Source of the DNA: Acholeplasmatales bacterium
GTDB taxonomy: Bacteria; Bacillota_I; Bacilli_A; Acholeplasmatales; Anaeroplasmataceae
DNA: 34,931 nt
NCBI GenBank assembly: GCA_024695025.1
Contig: JAILIY010000030.1
Span: forward strand, 1 to 34,931
Reading direction: 5' to 3'
Shown: positions 1 to 8,625 of the stretch, one piece after another
Numbering within the stretch: the first letter of the stretch is position 1
How the letters are laid out: each line of letters opens with the position of its first letter
Translations under genes and position numbers: made by a program
Notes under the pieces: generated by a model
What the model was told of the DNA's origin: nothing
Databases searched by the model: none
Seen by the model: the letters and a program-made list of their open reading frames with translations, nothing else

Positions 1-273
1 CATTAAATTATCAATAACAACAACTAGCATAAAGGATAGTGACAATACTATAAATAAATCATCTTTATTAGTTGAAATAGATATGATTAACAATACTAAC
101 GCAAATATAAAGAACATTAATGTAAATACTATTTTTAGGATTGATTTAAGCTTTTTGTTATAATCTATATCACCGCAAACTGATTCTAAAAAAGTCGATA
201 CTAAAGTGGCAAATAATTCAACAAATATCTGAGCTATAAATTCAAAAAAGATTTCTAATATTGCTTCTACCAT
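1..273 (-). CDS. Partial small hydrophobic membrane protein (C-terminus runs off the window edge)
   Basis: Not in the ORF track. The reverse complement from ATG at 273 reads MVEAILEIFFEFIAQIFVELFATLVSTFLESVCGDIDYNKKLKSILKIVFTLMFFIFALVLLIISISTNKDD..., open to the edge. GGTGA Shine-Dalgarno (SD)-like sequence just upstream. Confidence 0.6.
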   Translation of the reverse strand, partial: MVEAILEIFFEFIAQIFVELFATLVSTFLESVCGDIDYNKKLKSILKIVFTLMFFIFALVLLIISISTNKDDLFIVLSLSFMLVVVIDNLM

Positions 274-311
274 AATCAACTCACCTTTAAAATTATATTA
301 TAGATAAAACA

Positions 312-341
312 AAAAGGCAAACAAATTGATGTTTGCCTTTT
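312..341 (-). terminator. Rho-independent terminator-like hairpin
   Basis: AAAAGGCAAAC-(8 nt)-GTTTGCCTTTT, perfect 11-bp inverted repeat directly after the stop of the 356..598 ORF. Confidence 0.75.
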
Positions 342-355
342 AATTATAATTATCT

Positions 356-598
356 TTATTCAAAATAAGTATTTTTATATACTACAATACCTAATATTCT
401 TATTCTTTTTCCTCTAATATAGCCTTCTTGGCCTGAATCTTCATCAACAGAAAGTCTTTGATATATTCTCACTTGATATAAAACGGCATTATAATCTTTT
501 GTTCCACCATCTTTATGTGTTTTTGGAATAGGAATACAAAATACAACTAGCCAAAATAATATAATTAGCACTAAAATTAGTTTTACTTTCTTTTTCAT
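356..598 (-). CDS. Small membrane-anchored or secreted hypothetical protein (80 aa)
   Basis: N-terminal hydrophobic segment MKKKVKLILVLIILFWLVVFCIPI; AAGGGAG SD upstream of ATG. Confidence 0.6.
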   Translation of the reverse strand: MKKKVKLILVLIILFWLVVFCIPIPKTHKDGGTKDYNAVLYQVRIYQRLSVDEDSGQEGYIRGKRIRILGIVVYKNTYFE

Positions 599-697
599 AT
601 TTATCTCCCTTAATTATAATTAACGAATAAATCAAAGTTTTTTTTGAAAAAATATTAAAAATATTTTAATCTTGTAGCTATAATTACTTAATTAATA

Positions 698-3328
698 TTA
701 CTTTCTTGGATTTTTAATGTTTGCTTGAGCAGCTGCTAAACGTGCAACTGGTACTCTAAATGGTGAACATGAAACATAATCTAAACCAGCATTATGATAG
801 AATTCAATACTCTTAGGTTCACCACCAGTTTCACCACATACACCTATATGTAAATTAGGTCTTGTTGCTCTACCTTGTTTAACTGATAAATTAACTAATT
901 TACCAACACCCTTGTAATCAAGTGTCTTAAATGGATCTTCTTCTAAAATCTTTTGTTCATAATATGAAGGTAAGAATTTAGATGCATCATCTCTTGAAAA
1001 ACCAAATGTCATTTGTGTTAAGTCATTTGTACCAAATGAGAAGAATTCTGCCTCACTTGCGATTTCATCAGATAAAAGTGCAGCTCTTGGGATTTCAATC
1101 ATTGTACCTACATGGTAAGTCATCTTAATGTTGTTATCTTTAATTAATTTATCTGCAGTTTCACAAATAATATTCTTAACGAATTTTAATTCTTTTACTT
1201 CAAGTACTAGTGGTACCATGATTTCTGGTTCAATAGCCTTACCAGTCTTTTTCATTACATTGATAGCCGCACTTATAATAGCTTTAGTTTGCATTACACA
1301 AATTTCAGGATAAGTAACAGCTAAACGACAACCTCTGTGACCCATCATAGGGTTAGATTCATGAAGTTCTTTAATTCTATCTTTAACTTTATCAACACTT
1401 TTTCCTAATGCACTTGCAAGTTCAACAATTAAATTTTCTTCTTGAGGTAAGAATTCATGTAGAGGTGGGTCAAGTAAACGTACATTTACATTTCTTCCAT
1501 CCATAACCTCATATAAGCCTTCAAAATCTTTTTGTTGCATTGGAAGTAATTCAGCTAAAGCTTTTTCTCTATCTTCTTTAGTTTCGGCTAAAATCATCTT
1601 TCTCATAGAAAAGATTCTATCCTTGTCAAAGAACATATGTTCAGTACGACAAAGTCCGATACCTTCAGCACCAAAGATTACTGCTTGTTTTGCATCTTTT
1701 GGATTGTCGGCATTAGTTCTTACAGCTAAATATTTATATTTATCTACCCATGTCATAAAACGAGCATAATATCCTGAAGTTAAATCAGGAGCTTCTGTTT
1801 TAATTTCACCTAAATATACATTACCTGTTGAACCATCAACAGAGAATGTATCCTTATCAGTATAAACTTTACCACCTATTGTAACAGTTCTTGCCTTTTC
1901 ATCGATGATTGCCTCACCACAACCACATACACAGCACTTACCCATACCACGAGCAACTACAGCAGCGTGTGATGTTAAACCGCCTCTCATTGTTAAAACA
2001 GCTTGAGCAGCAACCATACCAACGATATCTTCAGGTGATGTTTCTTGACGAACTAAGATTACCTTTTCGCCATTTTTCTTACGCTTTTCAGCTTCATCAG
2101 CACTGAATGCTAATTTACCAAAACCAGCACCAGGACCTGCAGCTAAACCTTTGGCAATTGGCTTAGCCTTATTTAATTCATCTTTGTTGAAATTAGGAAG
2201 TAATACAGTACCAAATGAATATGGATCTATTCTTAATACTGCTTCTTTTTCATCAATTAAGCCTTCATCAACTAAATCACATGCAATCTTAAGTGCAGCG
2301 CTTGGTGTACGCTTACCATTTCTTGTTTGTAAGAAATATAATTTACCTTCTTCAACTGTAAATTCCATATCTTGCATATCTTTATAATGGTTTTCCATTA
2401 GTGTAATTGTCTTAATGAATTGTTCATAAACTTCAGGCATTCTTTTCTTTAATTCTGTAATATTAAGAGGTGTTCTTATACCTGCAACTACATCCTCACC
2501 TTGTGCGTTAGGTAAATATTCTGCAGATACAACCTTCTCACCTGTACCAGGGTTTCTTGAGAAGGCAACACCAGTACCTGATGTTTCACCCTTGTTACCA
2601 AATGCCATTGATTGAACATTTACGGCAGTACCCCAAGAATAAGGGATATTGTTCATCATACGGTATGTATTTGCACGAGGGTTATCCCAGCTTCTAAATA
2701 CAGCTTCAATAGCAGTTTCTAGTTGATAATAAGGATCAGTTGGGAATTCTTCATTGAAAGTCTTCTTATAATATTCTTTATATTTTTCAACTAATTCTTT
2801 TAATTCAGCTGCTGTTACTTCTGTATCAAGTTTGTATCCTTTAGATTTTTTTAAATTATCTAACATTTCATCCATATCGTCTCTTGGGTGACCCTTTGCG
2901 ATATTTGTAAACATTAAAATAAATCTTCTGTAAGAATCGTATGCAAATCTTTCATTGTTTGTTTCTTTTGCTAAAACCTTAACAGTCTTATCATTTAAAC
3001 CTAAATTTAAGATTGTATCCATCATACCAGGCATTGATACTCTTGCACCACTTCTTACTGATACAAGTAATGGATTTTTATCTCCACCAAAATTCTTACC
3101 TGTCTTCTTTTCTACATCCTTAATTTTTAAATAAACATCATCAAGTAATTCCTTTGGTAATTTTCTATTGTTATTATAATATAATTCACAAGCTTCAGTT
3201 GTGATTGTAAAGCCTTGTGGAATTGGTACACCAATGTGAGTCATTTCGGCTAAACCAGCGCCTTTACCACCTAATAGTTCCTTTCCTAAACCATAAGCTT
3301 CTTCAAAATGATAAACGTATTTCTTCAT
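698..3328 (-). CDS. ppdK: Pyruvate, phosphate dikinase
   Basis: Full-length PPDK motifs: GGKGAGLAEM, the phospho-His loop GGLTSHAAVVARGMGKCCVCGC, C-terminal GVCGETGG. The ORF track starts at TTG 3343, but GGAGGATTTTAATATG places the start at 3328 (MKKYVYHF). Confidence 0.97.
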   Translation of the reverse strand: MKKYVYHFEEAYGLGKELLGGKGAGLAEMTHIGVPIPQGFTITTEACELYYNNNRKLPKELLDDVYLKIKDVEKKTGKNFGGDKNPLLVSVRSGARVSMPGMMDTILNLGLNDKTVKVLAKETNNERFAYDSYRRFILMFTNIAKGHPRDDMDEMLDNLKKSKGYKLDTEVTAAELKELVEKYKEYYKKTFNEEFPTDPYYQLETAIEAVFRSWDNPRANTYRMMNNIPYSWGTAVNVQSMAFGNKGETSGTGVAFSRNPGTGEKVVSAEYLPNAQGEDVVAGIRTPLNITELKKRMPEVYEQFIKTITLMENHYKDMQDMEFTVEEGKLYFLQTRNGKRTPSAALKIACDLVDEGLIDEKEAVLRIDPYSFGTVLLPNFNKDELNKAKPIAKGLAAGPGAGFGKLAFSADEAEKRKKNGEKVILVRQETSPEDIVGMVAAQAVLTMRGGLTSHAAVVARGMGKCCVCGCGEAIIDEKARTVTIGGKVYTDKDTFSVDGSTGNVYLGEIKTEAPDLTSGYYARFMTWVDKYKYLAVRTNADNPKDAKQAVIFGAEGIGLCRTEHMFFDKDRIFSMRKMILAETKEDREKALAELLPMQQKDFEGLYEVMDGRNVNVRLLDPPLHEFLPQEENLIVELASALGKSVDKVKDRIKELHESNPMMGHRGCRLAVTYPEICVMQTKAIISAAINVMKKTGKAIEPEIMVPLVLEVKELKFVKNIICETADKLIKDNNIKMTYHVGTMIEIPRAALLSDEIASEAEFFSFGTNDLTQMTFGFSRDDASKFLPSYYEQKILEEDPFKTLDYKGVGKLVNLSVKQGRATRPNLHIGVCGETGGEPKSIEFYHNAGLDYVSCSPFRVPVARLAAAQANIKNPRK

Positions 3329-3369
3329 ATTAAAATCCTCCAACGTTTAAAAGTGTTTTACAATTTATA

Positions 3370-3398
3370 ATTATATCATTTTATTGAGGGCCTATCAA
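3370..3398 (-). promoter_or_regulatory. Sigma-70 type promoter of ppdK
   Basis: Minus strand TTGATA-17 nt-TATAAT (-35 at 3393-3398, -10 at 3370-3375), about 40 nt upstream of the ATG. Confidence 0.7.
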
Positions 3399-3424
3399 GT
3401 TTATAGAACTCTATTAATTAAAAA

Positions 3425-3448
3425 ATCAGGCTCTTTTAAAAGCCTGAT
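3425..3448 (-). terminator. Terminator downstream of the HipA-like gene
   Basis: ATCAGGCT-CTTTTAAA-AGCCTGAT hairpin with an A/T tract, just past the stop at 3460. Confidence 0.7.
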
Positions 3449-3459
3449 AAATCTAATGA

Positions 3460-4272
3460 TTAAAATAAATACTTATATTTTCTCATCTGTTCAAATATAA
3501 TCTTTTTAACTCTGTCTTTTTCTAAAGAAGAATAAATCTTTAATTCTTCACATTCAAATAAATCTTCAACATCTTTATGATTAAAATTAAAAACTATATT
3601 TTGTCCATATAATTTGTCTGATAATAACATTTGTTCTTCTAAATCAAAACTAAAAGTTTTACCCTTTACGCCTTCAATTAATTTATATATATCCTCACCT
3701 AATGGATAATCCATTTTTGTGTCTGACAAAAGAGACGCACCATTATCAAATATTGGACATAATTTATAATTATCTTTATCGTCTATTAATACAGCTATAT
3801 TATGAGTATGTCTATCTTCATTCAAGAAAAAACCATCGATTGTTAAAACTTTGTTCATATATTTTCCAAAATTTTTTATTTTCGTGATTTTTTCTACTTG
3901 TTCAACCAAAAATTTCAGTCTTTCTTCGTGATCTTTAATTTCCCATATAGCACTATGTAGGCTCTTACCATAATAATTTTTAAATAATCTTTCAAGTGTA
4001 ATTACTTTAAAGCCACCATTTAAAAAATTATTACTACTAACGCCATTATAGATTTGTTTTTTGTATTTAATTTGTTGCGGATTATATATTACATATTCAT
4101 CTTCTTTTAGATTTGAAAATTTTAATAAATGAGAAATTATATATTCAGATAAGCCTTCATATCCAACTGAATCAGTTTTATACCAAATATCACCATTTTT
4201 CCATTTTAGTTGGTTTCCTTTTGATGATTGTCTATCTAAACTTATCATATCTTGTTCAAATAATTCTACCAT
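3460..4272 (-). CDS. HipA-like serine/threonine kinase domain protein (candidate toxin)
   Basis: HipA/CtkA-type catalytic loop TIDGFFLNEDRHTHNIAVL followed by PIFDNGASLLSD; adjacent to an HTH gene, with a 7-nt gap. Confidence 0.75.
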   Translation of the reverse strand: MVELFEQDMISLDRQSSKGNQLKWKNGDIWYKTDSVGYEGLSEYIISHLLKFSNLKEDEYVIYNPQQIKYKKQIYNGVSSNNFLNGGFKVITLERLFKNYYGKSLHSAIWEIKDHEERLKFLVEQVEKITKIKNFGKYMNKVLTIDGFFLNEDRHTHNIAVLIDDKDNYKLCPIFDNGASLLSDTKMDYPLGEDIYKLIEGVKGKTFSFDLEEQMLLSDKLYGQNIVFNFNHKDVEDLFECEELKIYSSLEKDRVKKIIFEQMRKYKYLF

Positions 4273-4279
4273 ATAACAA

Positions 4280-4828
4280 TCACTCCTCTATTTTAATCCA
4301 AAAATTATCTTCTGCCATTCGTCCTTCGGTTTTTTGAATAATTAGATATGGATCATAAAAAGGCAATCCTAGATTTTCTAATACAAGTTTTAACTTATCT
4401 CTTGTCTCTGGGAAACATCTACTTTTAAGAAATTCTTCATAATCTTCGTATGTAGGATTAGAAACAACTCCAAAGGCTCTTTTCATTACATCATTTGTAT
4501 AATTAATTATTTTAATTCTTCTTTCTAAATCATCCACATCAATTATTGTGCAAATAATATTTTCCATCATATATATTAATCTTTTTTGAAATTTTTTTTC
4601 TGGAATTATTAATTTATCAATATAATCTAAATTATTTTCAATCATATTTAATAATAAGACAACTGGTCCAGTAACTTTTGAGCCAGGCTTTTCCCATCTT
4701 TCAATAGTAGGCTTTGATGAACCAATAAATTTTGCAAAATCATTTTGAGACATATTTAATTTATTTCGAATTCTTCTAAAATCATGTTCTGTTGCATATT
4801 GTGGTATTGCATAATTAATATTTTTCAT
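4280..4828 (-). CDS. XRE-type HTH protein with extra C-terminal domain (candidate antitoxin/autoregulator)
   Basis: HTH segment FRRIRNKLNMSQNDFAKFIGSSKPTIERWEKPG; conserved-looking tail FLKSRCFPETRDKLKLVLENLGLPFYDPYLIIQKTEGRMAEDNFWIKIE; AAAAGGAGG SD. Confidence 0.75.
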   Translation of the reverse strand: MKNINYAIPQYATEHDFRRIRNKLNMSQNDFAKFIGSSKPTIERWEKPGSKVTGPVVLLLNMIENNLDYIDKLIIPEKKFQKRLIYMMENIICTIIDVDDLERRIKIINYTNDVMKRAFGVVSNPTYEDYEEFLKSRCFPETRDKLKLVLENLGLPFYDPYLIIQKTEGRMAEDNFWIKIEE

Positions 4829-4849
4829 AACAAAAACCTCCTTTTATTC

Positions 4850-4898
4850 ATATTACCATTATTTTGATGGTAAATCAATATACTTTTACCATTATTTT
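4850..4898 (-). promoter_or_regulatory. Promoter with embedded operator upstream of the HTH-HipA module
   Basis: Minus strand TTGATT-17 nt-TAATAT (-35 at 4873-4878, -10 at 4850-4855). A perfect TTACCAT-7 nt-ATGGTAA dyad (4853-4873) fills the spacer. TTACCATTATTTT occurs twice (4853-4865 and 4886-4898), 33 bp apart. Confidence 0.65.
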
Positions 4899-4919
4899 AA
4901 ATATTTAATAGTTAAAAAA

Positions 4920-4942
4920 ATCAGGCCCTAAATGAGCCTGAT
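4920..4942 (-). terminator. Terminator downstream of the glycyl radical domain gene
   Basis: ATCAGGC-9 nt-GCCTGAT with adjacent A-tract, just past the stop at 4951. Confidence 0.65.
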
Positions 4943-4950
4943 AAATTTAA

Positions 4951-5184
4951 TTACATTGATTCATGAATTGTACGGCTGATAACGTCATCTTGTTGTTCTT
5001 TAGTTAACTTGATGAAGTTTACAGCATAGCCTGAAACACGAATTGTTAATTGAGGATACTTCTCAGGATGAGCTTGAGCATCTAATAATGTTTCTCTATT
5101 GAATACATTAACATTTAGATGATATCCACCATCATCAACATAAGTGTCTAACATTTGAACTAAATTTTCTACTCTATTTGACAT
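4951..5184 (-). CDS. Stand-alone glycyl radical domain protein (GrcA/YfiD-like; C-terminal part of a split PFL)
   Basis: 77 aa containing the PFL glycyl radical signature [35 protein letters not shown]; own AAAGGAGG SD between the PFL core stop and this ATG. Confidence 0.93.
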   Translation of the reverse strand: MSNRVENLVQMLDTYVDDGGYHLNVNVFNRETLLDAQAHPEKYPQLTIRVSGYAVNFIKLTKEQQDDVISRTIHESM

Positions 5185-5204
5185 AATTATATATCCTCCT
5201 TTAA

Positions 5205-7238
5205 TTAGTCTTCTTCTTTACCTAATGATTCAGGTGTAATTGAGAATGTATTAGAAATACCATCTCTTGAATATTCATATGGTAACTTAGCTACTGATTC
5301 AAGTGATGCTAAAGCACCATGAGAATCTCTACCATGCATTGGGTTTGCACCTGGAGCTAAAGGTTCACCTTCACGTCTACCATCTGGTGTATTACCTGTC
5401 TTCTTACCATATACTACATTTGATGTAATTGTTAAGATTGACATAGTAGGTTCACTGTTACGATATGTATAATGCTTTTTGATTTTGTTCATGAAAGTCT
5501 TAACTAACCATACAGCAATTTCATCTGCTCTATCGTCGTTATTACCATATTTAGGGAAATCACCTTCAGTTTTAAAGTCTGTAATAATACCAAACTTATT
5601 TCTGATTGGAGTTACCTTAGCATATTTAATAGCTGATAATGAGTCAACTGCACAAGATAAACCAGCAATACCAGTTGCGAAATATCTATGAACATTAGTA
5701 TCATGTAAAGCCATTTCGATAGCTTCATATGAATACTTATCATGCATGTAATGGATTAAGTTTAATGTATTTACATATAAACCTGCAAGCCATTCCATCA
5801 TTTGTTCATATTTATCTAATACTTCTTCATAATTAAGTGGTTCATCAGAAGTGATTGATTCAAATTTAGGAGATACTTGAAGTGGCTTACCAGTAGCCTT
5901 ATCAAGCATTAATTCATCCTTACCACCGTTCATTGCATATAATAAGCACTTAGCTAAGTTAGCACGTGCACCGAAGAATTGCATATCCTTACCAACTCTC
6001 ATTGAAGATACACAACATGCAATACAGTAGTCATCACCCATATTAGGTCTCATTAATTCATCTGATTCATATTGAATTGCAGATGTTCTAATTGATAAAT
6101 CAGCACAGAACTTCTTGAAGTTCATAGGTAATCTCTTGCTCCATAAAACTGTTAGGTTTGGTTCTGGAGCTGGTCCTAAGTTATCAAGTGTGTGTAATAC
6201 ACGGAATGAATTCTTTGTTACTAATGTTCTACCATCAGTACCCATACCACCGATTGATTCAGTTACCCAAGTTGGGTCACCTGAGAATAATTCGTTGTAT
6301 GATTGAATTCTCATGAACTTAACAATACGTAATTTCATGATGAATTGATCCATTAATTCTTGAGCTTCTTCTTCAGTGATAACGCCATTCTTTAAATCTC
6401 TTTCAATATAGATATCTAAGAATGTAGAATTACGACCAATTGACATTGCAGCACCGTTTTGATCTTTAACTGCACCTAAATAACCGAAATATAAAGCTTG
6501 GATAGCTTCACGAGCACTTGTAGCTGGTTTTGAAATATCGCAGTTATATTTAGCTGCCATTTCCTTTAAGCCCTTTAATGCTTTAATTTGTTCAGAAACT
6601 TCTTCTCTGTCTCTTACTCTATCTGGAGTCATTTCACCATCGATTAATGACTTGTCTAATTCTTTTTTCTCGATTAAATAATCGATACCATATAAGGCAA
6701 CACGTCTGTAGTCACCAACAATTCTACCTCTACCATAAGTATCAGGTAAACCTGTTAAGATGTGACTCTTACGAGCAAGTCTCATTTCAGGAGTATATGC
6801 ATCATATACACCGTCATTGTGAGTCTTTCTATATTTTGTAAAAATTTCTTTTACTCTATCAGATACTTCATAACCATACATTTGACAAGCTTGTACAGCC
6901 ATTGTAATACCACCGAATGGTTGTAAGCTTCTCTTGAATGGTACATCTGTTTGTAAACCAACAATCTTTTCTAAATTCTTGTCAAGATAACCAGCATTGT
7001 GACTTGTTAAAGTTGATACGATATCAGTATCAGCAAGTAAAACGCCGCCCTTTGCTCTTTCTCTATCTTGTAAATCACGTACTATCTTCCATAATCTAGT
7101 AGTTGCATCTGTAGGTCCTGCTAAAAAGCTACCATCGCCTTCATATGGAGTATAGTTTCTTTGTATGAAATCACGAGTATTGATTTCATCGTTTGACCAT
7201 TTACCTGGGACGAATCCTTCCCAACCCTTAAAAAACAT
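5205..7238 (-). CDS. pflB: Pyruvate formate-lyase core lacking the C-terminal glycyl radical domain
   Basis: [14 protein letters not shown]...[14 protein letters not shown] at the N-terminus; thiyl-site Cys-Cys in [14 protein letters not shown]; ends ...[18 protein letters not shown], before the Gly-radical motif. Start moved from 7265 to 7238 by homology to the PFL N-terminus. Confidence 0.95.
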   Translation of the reverse strand: MFFKGWEGFVPGKWSNDEINTRDFIQRNYTPYEGDGSFLAGPTDATTRLWKIVRDLQDRERAKGGVLLADTDIVSTLTSHNAGYLDKNLEKIVGLQTDVPFKRSLQPFGGITMAVQACQMYGYEVSDRVKEIFTKYRKTHNDGVYDAYTPEMRLARKSHILTGLPDTYGRGRIVGDYRRVALYGIDYLIEKKELDKSLIDGEMTPDRVRDREEVSEQIKALKGLKEMAAKYNCDISKPATSAREAIQALYFGYLGAVKDQNGAAMSIGRNSTFLDIYIERDLKNGVITEEEAQELMDQFIMKLRIVKFMRIQSYNELFSGDPTWVTESIGGMGTDGRTLVTKNSFRVLHTLDNLGPAPEPNLTVLWSKRLPMNFKKFCADLSIRTSAIQYESDELMRPNMGDDYCIACCVSSMRVGKDMQFFGARANLAKCLLYAMNGGKDELMLDKATGKPLQVSPKFESITSDEPLNYEEVLDKYEQMMEWLAGLYVNTLNLIHYMHDKYSYEAIEMALHDTNVHRYFATGIAGLSCAVDSLSAIKYAKVTPIRNKFGIITDFKTEGDFPKYGNNDDRADEIAVWLVKTFMNKIKKHYTYRNSEPTMSILTITSNVVYGKKTGNTPDGRREGEPLAPGANPMHGRDSHGALASLESVAKLPYEYSRDGISNTFSITPESLGKEED

Positions 7239-7267
7239 AATTTTAATCTCTCTTTCCTTTTTCATTT

Positions 7268-7318
7268 AATATAGTTAGATTAAACCAACAAAAACAATTT
7301 TATATCGTGATATAAAAT
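7268..7318 (-). promoter_or_regulatory. Candidate internal promoter with upstream dyad before the PFL core
   Basis: TTGTTT-18 nt-TATATT on the minus strand (-35 at 7292-7297, -10 at 7268-7273), preceded by a perfect 22-bp dyad ATTTTATATC-GT-GATATAAAAT (7297-7318). Confidence 0.5.
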
Positions 7319-7336
7319 AATTCAACCCTAAATTGA

Positions 7337-7663
7337 TTACTTTTTAATTTTTTTTATATCCTCGATTTTACTATCAATCCACAACTCTAAAATTTCCTCT
7401 GGCTGATAGCCTCTACAGCTTGCTATTACTTCTAAATCATTTAATACTAGGACTGTGGGGATTGTTTTAACCTCAAACATGTTAATTAAATCCATTGTGT
7501 CTTCATTTGCTTCAATGTGATATAGTTTACAATCGTTACGACTTTTAACAATTGAATCTAAAATTGGCATAAGTGTCAAACAATTTGCACAGGATTCCCC
7601 AGATACCTCTACTACTGTAATTCCCTTGAGATAATCCTTAAAATTATCTTTATTAAGCCACAT
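7337..7663 (-). CDS. Thioredoxin-like protein with CANC active-site motif
   Basis: VVEVSGESCANCLTLMPILDSI plus a cis-Pro type segment VKTIPTVLVL; start overlaps the end of pflA by 11 nt. Confidence 0.8.
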   Translation of the reverse strand: MWLNKDNFKDYLKGITVVEVSGESCANCLTLMPILDSIVKSRNDCKLYHIEANEDTMDLINMFEVKTIPTVLVLNDLEVIASCRGYQPEEILELWIDSKIEDIKKIKK

Positions 7664-8393
7664 CTTTTATCACTCCTAACAAATATTTTGCATGCCTTAC
7701 TTCCTCTTTAGTTGGAGTTCTTACACCGTCAAGTCTATAAGGTATACCTAAATTTTGGTATTTAACAATACCCATTGTGTGATATGGTAATACTTCGATT
7801 TTATCGACAGTTTTTAAAGTGTCAATAAATTCTTTAGTCTTTACTAAATATTCATCATTAAGCGTATATCCAGGAACTAGTACGTGTCTAATCCACATAT
7901 GCTTATTATTATCTGATAAATATTTTGCAAAAGCTAAGACATTCACATTTGGCTTAGAAGTAAGTTCTATATGCTTTTGATTATCGATATGCTTAATGTC
8001 AAGTAATACTAAATCAGTATATTTCAATAGCTCATCGATTTTAGCAACTACTTCAGGATTATTTTTATCAAATATAATTCCTGATGTATCTAGTGCCGTG
8101 TGAACATTTTGTTCTTTCAAAAGTTTAAATACTTCTGTGACAAAATCTATTTGCACAAGTGGTTCGCCACCGGATATCGTTACTCCACCACCCGTTTTGA
8201 AGTAACCTTTGTAGCGCAACGCTTCATTTACGACATCTTTTGCCTCATAAATTTCTGCATTGTCCTGTGTCCATGTGTCAGGATTATGACAATATAAACA
8301 TCTCAAAGGACAGCCCTTTAAAAATATTACATATCTTATACCTGGTCCATCGACAGTACCACCCGCAAAAAATGAATGAATCTTACCTACCAT
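7653..8393 (-). CDS. pflA: Pyruvate formate-lyase activating enzyme (radical SAM)
   Basis: Radical SAM CxxxCxxC in FLKGCPLRCLYCHNPDTW; GGGVTISGGEPLVQ; adjacency to PFL. AGGGG SD favours ATG at 8393 over 8402. Confidence 0.95.
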   Translation of the reverse strand: MVGKIHSFFAGGTVDGPGIRYVIFLKGCPLRCLYCHNPDTWTQDNAEIYEAKDVVNEALRYKGYFKTGGGVTISGGEPLVQIDFVTEVFKLLKEQNVHTALDTSGIIFDKNNPEVVAKIDELLKYTDLVLLDIKHIDNQKHIELTSKPNVNVLAFAKYLSDNNKHMWIRHVLVPGYTLNDEYLVKTKEFIDTLKTVDKIEVLPYHTMGIVKYQNLGIPYRLDGVRTPTKEEVRHAKYLLGVIKDVA

Positions 8394-8625
8394 AATCATC
8401 ATCCCCTATGCATTTTACATTATACATCATTCTAGTCAAAAAAGATAGTTTTTATAATAATAAAATATTATTCAATTTATGATTCCTTTTTAATAATGAT
8501 TCTTAATAAGGATTAATTATTTAAACATTTAAAATTCAAAAAAATTCATTTTTTTCGAATAATAATTTTATATATAAAAAAAGCCAAATTAGAGAAAACG
8601 TTTTTCAATAATTTGACTTTATATT

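Noticed and set aside
1128-2387. Plus-strand ORFs 1128..1313, 1909..2106 and 2151..2387
   Set aside because: All antisense to ppdK, His/Leu/Ser-rich shadow translations with no SD support.
5185-5204. Possibility that the split PFL is a simple frameshift or sequencing error
   Set aside because: The junction contains an in-frame stop, an optimal AAAGGAGG SD and a proper ATG at correct spacing, and the two products abut the normal PFL sequence without loss of the key motif.
5479-6841. Plus-strand ORFs 5479..5691, 6115..6306 and 6647..6841
   Set aside because: Antisense to the PFL core; no independent support.
8403-8578. AT-rich repeats such as AATAATATTTTATTATT upstream of pflA as a regulator site
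   Set aside because: Composition-driven; no clear dyad comparable to 7297-7318 and no confident promoter could be placed.
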